DNA from: an uncultured Eubacteriales bacterium
Lineage (GTDB): Bacteria; Bacillota; Clostridia; Oscillospirales; Acutalibacteraceae
Assembly: GCA_900317025.1 (NCBI GenBank)
Contig: ONFG01000013.1
Coordinates: forward strand, 1-64,000
DNA length: 64,000 nucleotides
Reading direction: 5' to 3'
Part shown: in pieces, positions 43,385-52,000 of the stretch
Layout of the letters: each line of letters begins with the position of its first letter
Numbering within the stretch: position 1 is the first letter of the stretch
Notes under the pieces: generated by a model
The model's input: only the letters and a program-made list of their open reading frames with translations
Database searches by the model: none
What the model was told of the DNA's origin: nothing
Translations under genes and position numbers: made by a program

Positions 43385-44521
43385 TTATTCCGAGAGGTAT
43401 CGCTCGATCCCTGCGGCAAGCCCCTCGCAAATCTTGCCGCGGTAGTCGTCCTGCGCGAGAAGAAGGTCTTCCTGCGGGTTTGACATATATCCGACTTCGA
43501 CGATCGTGACAGGGACCTGCGCCCAGTTTATGCCGCTCATCGTGTCGGTCTCCCAGACGTACTCCCTGCGGCAGCCCGTGGCGGCTGTCAGCTCGTCGAG
43601 AACACATTCCGAGAGCGCTCTGCTCTCTTCGTAAAGTGATCCGTTGTAGGGATTTCCGGGCGTCTGGCAGATCGTCATTGCGCCGCTTACCGAGGTGTCT
43701 TCCGAGCCGTTGGCGTGTATCCTTATAAAGGCGTCCGCGCCGGCGGAGTTCGCGATCTCGGCGCGCTCGATGTTGCTGATGTTCACGTCGTTCGACGTGC
43801 GTACCTGTATAACCTCGAAGCCCTTCGCTTCAAGCAGCGTCTGTAGCTTCAGCGCGAGCGCAAGCGTCAGCTCATATTCGGCAACGCCGCTCGTCGTGCC
43901 GCTCGTGCCGCCCGTTACCTTAGCTTTCATTTCGGATGAGCCGGGGCCGATCGGTTCGGTCTCGTAGTTCCCCACGCTTTGATGACCGGCGTCGATAACG
44001 ACGAGCCTGCGGTCGTATGCGCGCTCGGGCTTGCTTTGCTCTTCGCTTGACAGCTTTTCCTGCGAGGGCGTTTCGGCAGCCTCGGCGCTTTGCGGCTTGG
44101 AGCTTTCGGGGGGCGCAGCTCTTTCATCAGGGGCGCTTGCAGCCGCGTCATGTGAGGTGCTTTGCTGCTGTGAAGAGGACGCACTCTCTGCCTTTGGCAA
44201 CGCTTGCGAGGAGGTTTCCTGCGGCAAGGCTGTCGACGAAGCTTTTGACGCGGCAGTGCTTGAAGCCTTTTTTGAAGACTCGCCCTTTGACGAGGCGGCG
44301 CTGCTTACGCTTTTACTCGATGGCGCTTCGGAAAGGTCTGACTGTGTGTCGGCGCCTGAGGGCGCGCTGCTCACGCCCTCCCAGTTTATCTGAACCTCGC
44401 TGAGATCGGACGCGGGGGAGGGCTTTTTGTCGGGTTTATTTCCTGTGCAGCCCGCCTGCGTTAAAAAGCAGAGCGCAGCCACGGCCGCCAGAATGCGGCG
44501 CTTGATCGTTGTATTTTTCAT
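43385..44521 (-). CDS. N-acetylmuramoyl-L-alanine amidase lipoprotein (Amidase_3)
   Basis: This is a 378-residue cell-wall hydrolase that cuts the amide bond between muramic acid and L-Ala. The lipobox is LTQAGC (Cys24). A long Ser/Ala/Lys/Glu spacer follows (about 30-165), then a zinc amidase domain of the AmiC/CwlD type. Metal and catalytic residues are visible in VIDAGH, in EYEL, in RIHANG and in VEVGYMSN. The spacer is long enough to cross the wall. The gene starts one base after the end of the ArsC-like gene, so they share an operon. Confidence 0.92.
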   Translation of the reverse strand: MKNTTIKRRILAAVAALCFLTQAGCTGNKPDKKPSPASDLSEVQINWEGVSSAPSGADTQSDLSEAPSSKSVSSAASSKGESSKKASSTAASKASSTALPQETSSQALPKAESASSSQQQSTSHDAAASAPDERAAPPESSKPQSAEAAETPSQEKLSSEEQSKPERAYDRRLVVIDAGHQSVGNYETEPIGPGSSEMKAKVTGGTSGTTSGVAEYELTLALALKLQTLLEAKGFEVIQVRTSNDVNISNIERAEIANSAGADAFIRIHANGSEDTSVSGAMTICQTPGNPYNGSLYEESRALSECVLDELTAATGCRREYVWETDTMSGINWAQVPVTIVEVGYMSNPQEDLLLAQDDYRGKICEGLAAGIERYLSE

Positions 44522-44522
44522 A

Positions 44523-44891
44523 TCAATCCTCTGTTTCGCTGCGGTGAAGGAAGGTTTCCCATTCGCTCTCCTTAAAGCCGACGAGAACGCGCTCGCCGTC
44601 TGTGAGTATGGGTCGCTTTACGAGCATCCCGTCCGATGCGAGAAGCGCGAGCTGTTCCTGCTCGTTCATCGAGGGCAGCTTTTTCTTTAGTTTCATTTCC
44701 TTGTAGAGCGTACCGCTCGTGTTGAAAAAATTTTTAAGCGGCAGTCCGCTTTTTGCGTGCCACTGCTCAAGCTCCGAAAGCGACGGCTTATCGTCCTTGA
44801 TGTTTCTCTCGGTGAATACCGCGCCGGTGCTTTCAAGGAAAGACCTCGCTTTGCGGCAAGTCGTACATTTTGGGTAACAGATAAATAACAT
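44523..44891 (-). CDS. ArsC/Spx-family thioredoxin-fold protein
   Basis: This 122-residue protein has the CTTC motif near 9-12 (YPKCTTCRKA) and the family segments FTERNIKDDKPS and KRPILTDGERVLVGF. It belongs to the arsenate-reductase-like group of Firmicutes, which includes Spx and YusI types. A true arsenate reductase is less likely than a Spx-like or uncharacterised reductase, since no ars genes are near. GGGAGG precedes the ATG. It is the first gene of a two-gene operon with the amidase. Confidence 0.88.
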   Translation of the reverse strand: MLFICYPKCTTCRKARSFLESTGAVFTERNIKDDKPSLSELEQWHAKSGLPLKNFFNTSGTLYKEMKLKKKLPSMNEQEQLALLASDGMLVKRPILTDGERVLVGFKESEWETFLHRSETED

Positions 44892-44916
44892 ATGAGCCTC
44901 CCGTGGTTTTTATAAT

Positions 44917-44945
44917 ATGATACCACATGATCCCGATTTTAGCAA
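44917..44945 (-). promoter_or_regulatory. Promoter of the ArsC-like/amidase operon
   Basis: Minus-strand TTGCTA (44940-44945), a 17-bp spacer and TATCAT (44917-44922). Confidence 0.55.
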
Positions 44946-44956
44946 GGACAGGTCGC

Positions 44957-45037
44957 GGCTTGTCGCACCCCGCAGGGCACTTCAAAAGCCGGACAATCAG
45001 CCTGCTCCTTCGTCTTGACTTCTTGGGGCGTTTTGGG
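44957..45037. repeat. Family E repeat, copy 2
   Basis: Inverted relative to 39724-39802. It lies just upstream of the operon promoter and downstream of the cupin gene. In both copies one reading frame gives an AGHFK..IS..L.LDFLG.FG peptide. Confidence 0.7.
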
Positions 45038-45068
45038 CAGCGCAGGTTTGTTCACGCGTTTGTTTCGA

Positions 45069-45419
45069 TTACGCCTGAGCGTCGGGTACGTTATGCTCGG
45101 GGACGACGGCGAAGAAAACGAGATCCTTGCTGCCGTTGTTTATCATTGAATGGCTGTGACCTCTCGGGCAGTAATGGCACTCGCCCGCAGAGGCCTTTTC
45201 CATGCCTTCGTCGTAGAGAAAGTCTGCCGTGCCGCTGAGAATATAGATAATCTCACTGTTCGTCTCGTGAGGGTGGAAGCCGATCGAAGAGCCGGGCTCG
45301 AGCCTGCCATACATGATCTTTCCAAACTCGTCTACGCGCATTTTCGCTATCGTCTCGCCCGCGCCGCCTTTGAACTGCGCCAGTCGAGTTTCTTCCATAC
45401 CGTTAAAATCAACTATCAT
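45069..45419 (-). CDS. Small single-domain cupin protein
   Basis: This 116-residue protein with a double-stranded beta-helix fold has cupin motif 1 as G(5 residues)HPHETNSE and motif 2 ending in GHSHSMINN. Together these give a metal site of His and Glu residues. Single-domain cupins of this sort are often isomerases or sensor domains, and the substrate cannot be read. The start is ATG 45419 with AAGGAGAG upstream; the longer frame has no site. It is a single-gene unit with its own promoter. Confidence 0.87.
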   Translation of the reverse strand: MIVDFNGMEETRLAQFKGGAGETIAKMRVDEFGKIMYGRLEPGSSIGFHPHETNSEIIYILSGTADFLYDEGMEKASAGECHYCPRGHSHSMINNGSKDLVFFAVVPEHNVPDAQA

Positions 45420-45449
45420 AATTATCTCTCCTTTTGGGTTGATAGGCTT

Positions 45450-45478
45450 ATTATACACTGAAATTGTCATTTGTTCAA
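45450..45478 (-). promoter_or_regulatory. Promoter of the cupin gene
   Basis: Minus-strand TTGAAC (45473-45478), a 17-bp spacer and perfect TATAAT (45450-45455). Confidence 0.7.
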
Positions 45479-45661
45479 GGGCTGATGTGCGTCTGCAGGC
45501 CATCTGAGCCGGCAGCCAACTGAGTATCCTGCTGTACAGACGCGCTGAAAGCACGTCTTTTGCGGAGCATACGGCAGAAAATTAATAAATTGGGTATGGA
45601 CTTCGCCTGCAGCTTATGTTAATATATAAAGGCAGGCGTTTTTGTCGGATCGTTTTTATTT

Positions 45662-45704
45662 TGTTGCCGCAGCAACAGAAAAATCGGCGGTCCGGGGGTA
45701 TAAT
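45662..45704 (+). promoter_or_regulatory. Possible activator-dependent promoter of the suf pair
   Basis: A perfect TATAAT (45699-45704) has no recognisable -35. A 16-bp palindrome TGTTGC-CGCA-GCAACA (45662-45677) sits where an activator would bind. A weaker alternative promoter, TGGACT-17-TAATAT, is at 45597-45625. The rest of 45479-45661 shows no gene. Confidence 0.4.
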
Positions 45705-45755
45705 AACAACAAAACGCGCTGTGCGGTATCAAAGAATAAAAGGAGTGTATCGGAT

Positions 45756-46508
45756 ATGCTGGAATTACAGGATATTTATTTCAACGTGAAAGCAGACGAT
45801 GCAAAAAAAGAGATCATAAACGGGATCAGCCTCACGATCCCGGACGACAAGCTTGTAGTCATAACCGGCCCTAACGGCGGCGGCAAGTCGACGCTTGCAA
45901 GGCTTATCGCAGGTATTGAAAAGCCGACCTCCGGCAGAATACTTTTAAACGGCGAGGATATCACCGAAATGTCGATTACCGACCGCGCCAAGGCGGGCAT
46001 CGGCTTCGCCTTTCAGCAGCCCGTCCGCTTTAAGGGAATCCAGGTCTTTGACCTTATCCGCCTTGCGGCAGGCACGAGGATAAACGTCTCCGAGGCGTGC
46101 AATTACCTCTCGGCGGTAGGTCTATGCGCGCGCGATTATATCAACCGCGAGGTAAACTCCAGCCTTTCCGGCGGCGAGCTAAAAAGGATCGAGATCGCAA
46201 CCGTCCTTGCAAAGGCGCCAACGCTCTCCGTGTTTGACGAGCCTGAGGCAGGCATTGACCTGTGGAGTTTCCAGAACCTTATCGAGGTGTTCGAGGGGAT
46301 GCGCAGGAGCATTCACGGCAGCTCTATCCTCATCATCTCTCACCAGGAGCGCATACTCAACATCGCCGACGAGATCATAGTCCTGAAGGACGGCAGACTT
46401 ACGGCGCAGGGTACCAGAGACGAGATCATGCCCGAGCTTACCGGAACGGCTTCCGCCGTTAAGGAATGCAGCAGGATCAGCCCGAGAAAAGGAGGCAGCG
46501 CAGAATGA
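45756..46508 (+). CDS. sufC: SufC-like Fe-S cluster assembly ATPase
   Basis: This 250-residue soluble ABC ATPase powers Fe-S scaffold conformational change. It has Walker A GPNGGGKST (38-46), the signature LSGGELKRIEIA and Walker B VFDEPEAGIDLW. The ATG at 45756 follows AAAGGAGTG; the frame is open further upstream but without a start site. It overlaps the SufB-like gene by ATGA. There is no sufS, sufU or second sufD nearby, so this is the minimal two-gene layout described as SMS/SufBC in anaerobes. Confidence 0.92.
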   Translation: MLELQDIYFNVKADDAKKEIINGISLTIPDDKLVVITGPNGGGKSTLARLIAGIEKPTSGRILLNGEDITEMSITDRAKAGIGFAFQQPVRFKGIQVFDLIRLAAGTRINVSEACNYLSAVGLCARDYINREVNSSLSGGELKRIEIATVLAKAPTLSVFDEPEAGIDLWSFQNLIEVFEGMRRSIHGSSILIISHQERILNIADEIIVLKDGRLTAQGTRDEIMPELTGTASAVKECSRISPRKGGSAE

Positions 46509-47431
46509 TCCAGATAGACGAGATCCAGAGAAGGCTTCTCAAAGAGGTAGCCGACCTTCACCAAATCCCGGAGGGCGCATATAATATCCGCTCGAACGGC
46601 GCGGCGCTCGGCAGAGCTTCGACCGCAAATATCGAGATCACACCGAAGGAAAACGCAAGCGGCATTGATATCCGTATAAAGCCCGGCACAAAAAACGAGA
46701 GCGTTCATATCCCTGTAGTCATGACGCAAAGCGGCTTGAAGGAGCTTGTTTACAATGACTTTTACATCGGCGAGGGTGCGGACGTCGTAATCGTTGCCGG
46801 CTGCGGCATCGACAACTGCGGCCCCGAGGATTCCGAGCACGACGGTATTCACCGCTTCTACGTAGGCAAGGGAGCAAAGGTGAAGTACGTCGAGAAGCAT
46901 TACGGCTCAGGTCACGGCAAGGGCAAGCGCATACTCAACCCCGGCACTGAGGTCTACATGGAGGAAGACAGCACTATGGAGATGGAGATGGTGCAGATAA
47001 AGGGTGTTGACGACACCGACCGCACCACCACAGCCGAGCTTGCAAAGGGCGCGAGACTCGTGGTAAGAGAGAGACTTATGACCCACGGCGAACAGACGGC
47101 GATAAGCACATACATGGTCAACCTCAACGGCGAAGGCTCAAGCGCGGACGTTGTTTCCCGCTCCGTTGCGAGAGACAGCTCCTACCAGAAGTTCGACGCG
47201 AAGCTCGTTGGCAACGCTGCCTGTTCCGGTCACACAGAGTGCGATTCCATCATCATGGACAAGGGCAGGATCCTCGCGGTACCCGGTCTTGAAGCGAACG
47301 ACGTAGACGCGGCTCTCGTTCACGAGGCTGCCATCGGGAAGATCGCCGGAGATCAGATAATCAAGCTCATGACGCTTGGTCTCACCGAACATGAAGCCGA
47401 GGAGCAGATCATCAACGGCTTCCTGAAGTGA
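46505..47431 (+). CDS. sufB: SufB/SufD-like Fe-S scaffold protein
   Basis: This 308-residue scaffold of the SufBD family is shorter than classic SufB (about 470). It has the beta-helix core with GKGAKVKYVEKHYGSGHGKG and the C-terminal family block ALVHEAAIGKI followed by GLTEHEAEEQIINGFL. Cys residues in GCGIDNCG and CSGHTECDS are candidate cluster ligands. GGAGG lies before the ATG at 46505, which overlaps the sufC stop. It probably forms a B2C2 complex with SufC as the sole scaffold. Confidence 0.92.
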   Translation: MIQIDEIQRRLLKEVADLHQIPEGAYNIRSNGAALGRASTANIEITPKENASGIDIRIKPGTKNESVHIPVVMTQSGLKELVYNDFYIGEGADVVIVAGCGIDNCGPEDSEHDGIHRFYVGKGAKVKYVEKHYGSGHGKGKRILNPGTEVYMEEDSTMEMEMVQIKGVDDTDRTTTAELAKGARLVVRERLMTHGEQTAISTYMVNLNGEGSSADVVSRSVARDSSYQKFDAKLVGNAACSGHTECDSIIMDKGRILAVPGLEANDVDAALVHEAAIGKIAGDQIIKLMTLGLTEHEAEEQIINGFLK

Positions 47432-47458
47432 TAGAACGAAAACTTATAAACAAGATCG

Positions 47459-47485
47459 GCCCCGGGCGCTATGTATGCCCGGGGC
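47459..47485 (+). terminator. Hairpin after the suf pair
   Basis: A perfect 9-bp GC stem, GCCCCGGGC (47459-47467) with GCCCGGGGC (47477-47485). The T run is weak. The stretch 47486-47605 shows no gene. Confidence 0.6.
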
Positions 47486-47605
47486 TGCTGCGTTTATTAA
47501 CGGATACGGTGGGGGTATCCTTTGACGGTTTGCGCACCAAGCAGCTTACGATAGGGAGCATTATGTTCCTGCGTCCGTACAAAAGCCCTATCTTCCGACC
47601 AAGCA

Positions 47606-47707
47606 GGCGGTCGAGCGACCGCAGGCAATACCGACCTACTTTATATGCAGCATATCTTTATTGCCGCATATTTTAATTTGTTCTTCCTGTAGCCAACTAA
47701 TCGGGCG
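47606..47707. repeat. Family B repeat, copy 2
   Basis: This 102-bp element begins GGCGGTCGAGCGACCGCAGG and ends with AGCCAACTAATCGGGCG. It is inverted relative to 37257-37358. Like copy 1, it lies downstream of an operon end. Confidence 0.8.
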
Positions 47708-47769
47708 CATAGGGCGGGGGGTTAAAGAAAAGCTATTAGCGCGAATAGGTTTTTCTGATAACCGACGTG

Positions 47770-47798
47770 TTGAAAAAAGATGGGGGATATGGTAAAAT
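47770..47798 (+). promoter_or_regulatory. Promoter of the metF-metH operon
   Basis: TTGAAA (47770-47775), a 17-bp spacer and TAAAAT (47793-47798). The leader is only about 17 bases, so there is no room for a SAM riboswitch. Confidence 0.7.
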
Positions 47799-47820
47799 TA
47801 GGAGTAATGAGGTGATAATT

Positions 47821-48684
47821 ATGAAAATAATCGATATAATAAACGGCAGCAGACCAACGCTCTCTATGGAGGTCTTCCCGCCGAAAACCGACGATAAATT
47901 CAACTCCATAAAGCAGGCGACCGAGGAGATCGCCGCTTTGAAGCCCGACTTCATGAGCGTGACCTACGGCGCGGGCGGCGGTACCTCTGAGTTTACGGCG
48001 GATATCGCAGAGAATATCCAGAACAAATTTGGCGTGCCTACGCTCGCACATCTTACGTGTTTAAGCTCTGATAAGGAGAAGGTAGACAGCGTTGTCGAGA
48101 ACCTTAAAGCGAAGGGTATCGAAAACGTGCTTGCGCTTCGCGGCGACGTTCCGGAGGGCTACGATCTGGAGAAATGCAGCTTTCACTACGCCAGCGAGCT
48201 TATCGACGAGATAAAGGCTCACGGCGACTTCTGCATCGGCGGCGCCTGCTACCCCGAGTCTCACCCCGAGAGCGCCACGTCGTATGAGGATATCAAGAAC
48301 TTGAAGATAAAGGTAGACAAGGGCTGCCAGTTCCTCACAACGCAGATGTTTTTCGACAATAATATACTTTACAATTTCCTCTACCGCGTGCGCGAAGCGG
48401 GGATAAACGTTCCCGTCGTTGCGGGTGTTATGCCGGTGACGAACGCAGCACAGATCAGAAGGATACGCGACATCTCCGGCTCGGCGCTCCCGCAGCGGTT
48501 TATACGCATCGTCGACCGCTACGGCGACAACCCCCTCGCGATGAAGCAGGCGGGCATCGCGTATGCTGTTTCTCAGATAATCGATCTTTACGCAAACGGC
48601 GTGAATTCCGTACACGTTTACACGATGAACAAGCCCGAGGTCGCAAAGGCAATCATGGACAATATCTCATACATAATCCGATGA
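47821..48684 (+). CDS. metF: Methylenetetrahydrofolate reductase
   Basis: This 287-residue TIM-barrel flavoenzyme makes 5-methyl-THF for methionine synthesis. The start shows SMEVFPPKTDDKF. The folate/flavin region includes LAHLTCLS and FCIGGACYPESHPE. QTQMFFDN-type text (FLTTQMFFDN) and the barrel end follow with GVMPVTNAAQIRRI. AGGTGAT precedes ATG 47821. It is the first gene of a three-gene methionine operon, 10 bases before the MetH reactivation gene. Confidence 0.95.
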   Translation: MKIIDIINGSRPTLSMEVFPPKTDDKFNSIKQATEEIAALKPDFMSVTYGAGGGTSEFTADIAENIQNKFGVPTLAHLTCLSSDKEKVDSVVENLKAKGIENVLALRGDVPEGYDLEKCSFHYASELIDEIKAHGDFCIGGACYPESHPESATSYEDIKNLKIKVDKGCQFLTTQMFFDNNILYNFLYRVREAGINVPVVAGVMPVTNAAQIRRIRDISGSALPQRFIRIVDRYGDNPLAMKQAGIAYAVSQIIDLYANGVNSVHVYTMNKPEVAKAIMDNISYIIR

Positions 48685-48694
48685 GGTGAACGCA

Positions 48695-49378
48695 GTGAAT
48701 GATATTACCGTCGAAACGCTTGTCGGCACAATTGACGACGCTAAGCCCGTAAGGAGCGAAGCTCTCCGCTATATGGGCTATAAGGGTGCAGCGCCCGACG
48801 AGACGGCTAGAACTCTTATAGACGAGTGCGAAAAGGAGCTAATGGCGGCAGTGCGTCCGCTTTGCTGCTATGCCTATACGGCGATAGAGCATATATCCGA
48901 AAGCACCATCAATATCGGCTTCGGCGCAGTTGAGAGCCGCGACCTTGCAAAGCACCTTAATGGCTGCACCGGGGCTTACCTTTTTGCTGCGACCATCGGC
49001 ATCGGCGCAGACAGGCTGATCGCAAAGTACGGCAGGCTGAAACCCGCGAAGAGCGTGATAATAGACGCGCTCGGCTCGTCGGCTATCGAGAGCTTCTGCG
49101 ACAGCGCCGAAAAGCGCATAACCGAAGGCATACCGAAACACTGCTCACGGTTCAGCGCAGGCTACGGCGATTTTTCGCTCTCTCATCAGCTCGATTTTAT
49201 GAGAGTGCTCGACATGAACAGAAAGCTTGGCATCACGCTTTCAGATTCGCTGCTCATGACGCCGACAAAGTCGGTCACGGCGGTTATCGGAGTTGGTGCG
49301 GAAAACAAAACGTGCGGCGGAAAGTGCGCCGCCTGCGGCAACATAAACTGCGCATTCAGAAGCATTACGGAGGGATAA
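48695..49378 (+). CDS. MetH reactivation-domain-like protein (free-standing)
   Basis: This protein of about 227 residues is related to the C-terminal activation domain of cobalamin-dependent methionine synthase, which binds SAM and re-methylates oxidised cobalamin. Visible marks are the AATIG region after the CTGAYLF segment, the SAGYGDFSLSHQ loop in the position of the family RxxxGYP motif, and a Cys-rich end (CGGKCAACGNINC). The adjacent MetH lacks this domain, so the pair supplies one split enzyme. GTG 48695, 6 bases after GAGGTG, is the likely start; GTG 48686 lacks a site. Confidence 0.85.
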   Translation: MNDITVETLVGTIDDAKPVRSEALRYMGYKGAAPDETARTLIDECEKELMAAVRPLCCYAYTAIEHISESTINIGFGAVESRDLAKHLNGCTGAYLFAATIGIGADRLIAKYGRLKPAKSVIIDALGSSAIESFCDSAEKRITEGIPKHCSRFSAGYGDFSLSHQLDFMRVLDMNRKLGITLSDSLLMTPTKSVTAVIGVGAENKTCGGKCAACGNINCAFRSITEG

Positions 49379-49381
49379 ACA

Positions 49382-51772
49382 ATGAACGTTCTTGAAAAAA
49401 TACATTCGTCGATAACGTACTTCGACGGTGGCATGGGTACTCTTTTGCAGGAGGAGGGCTTAAAGCCCGGCGAGCTTCCGGAGCTTTGGAACATGAGCCG
49501 CCCCGACGTGATCTACAATATCCACCGCCGCTACCTTGAAAGCGGCAGCGACATAATCTCGACCAATACCTTCGGCGCGAACCGCCTCAAATTCGATAAC
49601 CTCGAGGAGATCATCTCGGCGGCAGTCTCGATTGCAAAGCGTGCGGCAAAGGACGTCGGCGGCGAGAAGTTTGTTGCGTTCGACATGGGGCCGCTCGGCA
49701 AGATGCTAAAGCCGCTCGGCGACCTGCCGTTTGAAGACGCCGTTTCTATCTTCGGCGAGAGCGTTCGCATCGCCGACAAGTGCGGAGCAGACCTCATCAT
49801 AATCGAGACGATGAACGATTCCTACGAGGCTAAGGCGGCGGTTCTCGCGGCGAAGGAGAACAGCAGACTTCCTGTATTTACAACGTGCGTTTTCGATGAG
49901 CACGCAAAGCTCATGACCGGCGCAGACCCCGCGGCTATGGTCGCTATGCTTGAGGGCTTGGGCGTTGACGCCGTCGGCATGAATTGCTCGCTCGGCCCTC
50001 GCCAGATGGTCGGTATCGTTCCGAAGCTTGTCGAGCGCGCGAGCATTCCCGTTATCGTCAACCCGAACGCCGGGCTTCCGAAAAGTGTGGACGGTAAGAC
50101 CATTTACGACGTTGACGCCGAGGAGTTCTCCGAGATCATGAAGGAGATCGTCTCGGCGGGCGCGACTATCGTCGGCGGCTGCTGCGGCACAACTCCCGAG
50201 TTCATAAAGCGCACCGTTGAAAAGACGAGGACTCTTCCGTTTACGCCGCCCGTGAAAAGGGGGCTTACGGTCGTTTCGTCCTACACCCACGCAGTCGAAG
50301 TAGGCGACGGTCCGGTGCTTATAGGCGAGAGGATCAACCCAACGGGAAAGAAGCGCTTCAAAGAGGCGCTGAGAAACAACGATCTTGAATATATCCTCAA
50401 CGAGGGCGTAGCGCAGCAGGACGCGGGCGCCGATATTCTGGATGTAAACGTCGGTCTGCCCGAGATAGACGAAACGGAAATGATGGTGCGCGTTGTGAGC
50501 GAGCTTCAGGCGGTTAGCGATCTGCCACTCCAGCTCGATACCGTCGATCCGAAGGCGATGGAACAGGCGATGCGCATCTACAACGGCAAGCCGCTCGTAA
50601 ACTCCGTGAACGGCAAGCCGGAGAGCATGAAGGCGATCTTCCCTCTTGTCAAAAAATACGGCGGCGCAGTCATTGCTCTGACGATTGGCACCGACGGTAT
50701 TCCCGAGACGGCCGAGGGCAGATACGATATCGCTAAAAGCATAGTCGAAGAGGCCGAACGTTACGGCATCGACCGCTGCGACATTATCGTCGACCCTCTT
50801 GCGATGACCGTTTCAAGCGACACCAACAGCGCAAACGTCACACTCGAGAGCATTCGCCTTATCGAAGAGCGCCTCGGCGTTCATACTAGCCTCGGCGTAT
50901 CAAATATTTCGTTCGGCTTGCCGAACAGGGACTTTATCACCTCCACGTTTTACGCGATAGCCTTGCAGACAGGGCTCGACTGCGCGATCATGAACCCGTT
51001 CTCGTTTGAGATGATGAAGGTCTACCACAGCTTCAAGGCTCTTCGCAACATGGACGAAAGCTGTGGCAGCTACATTGAATTCGCGTCAAACGTAACGGTA
51101 GGCAGTGCAACTGCCGCCGCCCACGCAAAAGGCGGCACAGACTCCGCGGCAGGCGAAGCGCCCTTGAAGCGCGCGATCATAAAGGGCCTTGCCGAGCAGG
51201 CGAAGGACGCAGCGGCGGCGCTCGTAAAGGAGCAGGACCCGCTTATCGTTATCAACGAACAGATAATCCCGGCGCTCGACAAGGTAGGCAAGGGCTTTGA
51301 GGAAAACACCGTCTTCCTTCCGCAGCTTCTCATGAGCGCAGACGCGGCAAAGGCTGCGTTCGAGGCGGTAAGAGAGGCGCTCTCAGCCGAGAAAAAGGCG
51401 AGCAAGGGGAAGATAATTCTCGCGACCGTCAAGGGCGACATTCACGACATTGGCAAGAACATCGTCAAGGTACTGCTCTCTAACTACGGCTACGACGTTA
51501 TCGACCTCGGAAAGGACGTCCCGCCCGAGGCGATAAGGGACTGTGCGCTTGAGCAGAACGTAAAGCTCGTGGGCTTGAGCGCCCTCATGACAACGACCGT
51601 TCCGGCGATGGAGGAGACGATAAAGCTGCTTCGCGAAAGCGGCTCACCGGCTAAGGTAGTCGTCGGCGGCGCAGTTCTCACGCAGGAATACGCCGACATG
51701 ATCGGTGCCGACAAATACGCAAAGGACGCCATGGAGACAGTCCGCTACGCCGAAACGCTCGACCTGCTTTAA
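49382..51772 (+). CDS. metH: Cobalamin-dependent methionine synthase lacking the activation domain
   Basis: This 796-residue enzyme moves methyl from 5-methyl-THF to homocysteine through cobalamin. Domains in order: homocysteine-binding barrel (about 1-285) with zinc Cys in NCSLGP and GGCCGT; pterin-binding barrel (about 300-560) with GERINPTGKK; B12 cap; and B12 Rossmann domain with the cobalt-ligating motif DIHDIGKN (about 685). It stops where the roughly 330-residue reactivation domain would begin in long MetH. The upstream gene carries that module. It starts three bases after its neighbour. Confidence 0.95.
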   Translation: MNVLEKIHSSITYFDGGMGTLLQEEGLKPGELPELWNMSRPDVIYNIHRRYLESGSDIISTNTFGANRLKFDNLEEIISAAVSIAKRAAKDVGGEKFVAFDMGPLGKMLKPLGDLPFEDAVSIFGESVRIADKCGADLIIIETMNDSYEAKAAVLAAKENSRLPVFTTCVFDEHAKLMTGADPAAMVAMLEGLGVDAVGMNCSLGPRQMVGIVPKLVERASIPVIVNPNAGLPKSVDGKTIYDVDAEEFSEIMKEIVSAGATIVGGCCGTTPEFIKRTVEKTRTLPFTPPVKRGLTVVSSYTHAVEVGDGPVLIGERINPTGKKRFKEALRNNDLEYILNEGVAQQDAGADILDVNVGLPEIDETEMMVRVVSELQAVSDLPLQLDTVDPKAMEQAMRIYNGKPLVNSVNGKPESMKAIFPLVKKYGGAVIALTIGTDGIPETAEGRYDIAKSIVEEAERYGIDRCDIIVDPLAMTVSSDTNSANVTLESIRLIEERLGVHTSLGVSNISFGLPNRDFITSTFYAIALQTGLDCAIMNPFSFEMMKVYHSFKALRNMDESCGSYIEFASNVTVGSATAAAHAKGGTDSAAGEAPLKRAIIKGLAEQAKDAAAALVKEQDPLIVINEQIIPALDKVGKGFEENTVFLPQLLMSADAAKAAFEAVREALSAEKKASKGKIILATVKGDIHDIGKNIVKVLLSNYGYDVIDLGKDVPPEAIRDCALEQNVKLVGLSALMTTTVPAMEETIKLLRESGSPAKVVVGGAVLTQEYADMIGADKYAKDAMETVRYAETLDLL

Positions 51773-51788
51773 TATAATTTTACGGCAA

Positions 51789-51828
51789 TACCCCCGCCGC
51801 ACTGCTCTTTCGCAATGCGGCGGGGGTA
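51789..51828 (+). terminator. Terminator of the metF-metH operon
   Basis: A perfect 13-bp GC stem (51789-51801 with 51816-51828), then CTGTTTTG. The following stretch 51829-52000 shows no gene. Confidence 0.85.
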
Positions 51829-52000
51829 CTGTTTTGCGGCTGACCTGTAATGCTGCTGACAGACATGACTGCGCTGTGCCGTAGTCGCGAGAGTGCGGTA
51901 CGAGAAGAAGCGCAGACCCTTCCGCCGCGGTCTGCGCTCCCTTTCTATGACAGCATAATTTTATTGATCCGGAACGTTTTCACGTCCATTGTGTTCTTGT

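Noticed and set aside
44927..45238. A coding gene on the plus strand over family E copy 2
   Set aside because: It overlaps the arsC-like promoter and the cupin gene, has no ribosome site, and its only similarity is to the other copy of the repeat.
47708..47820. SAM or cobalamin riboswitch before metF
   Set aside because: The promoter is at 47770-47798, leaving a leader too short for any known riboswitch.
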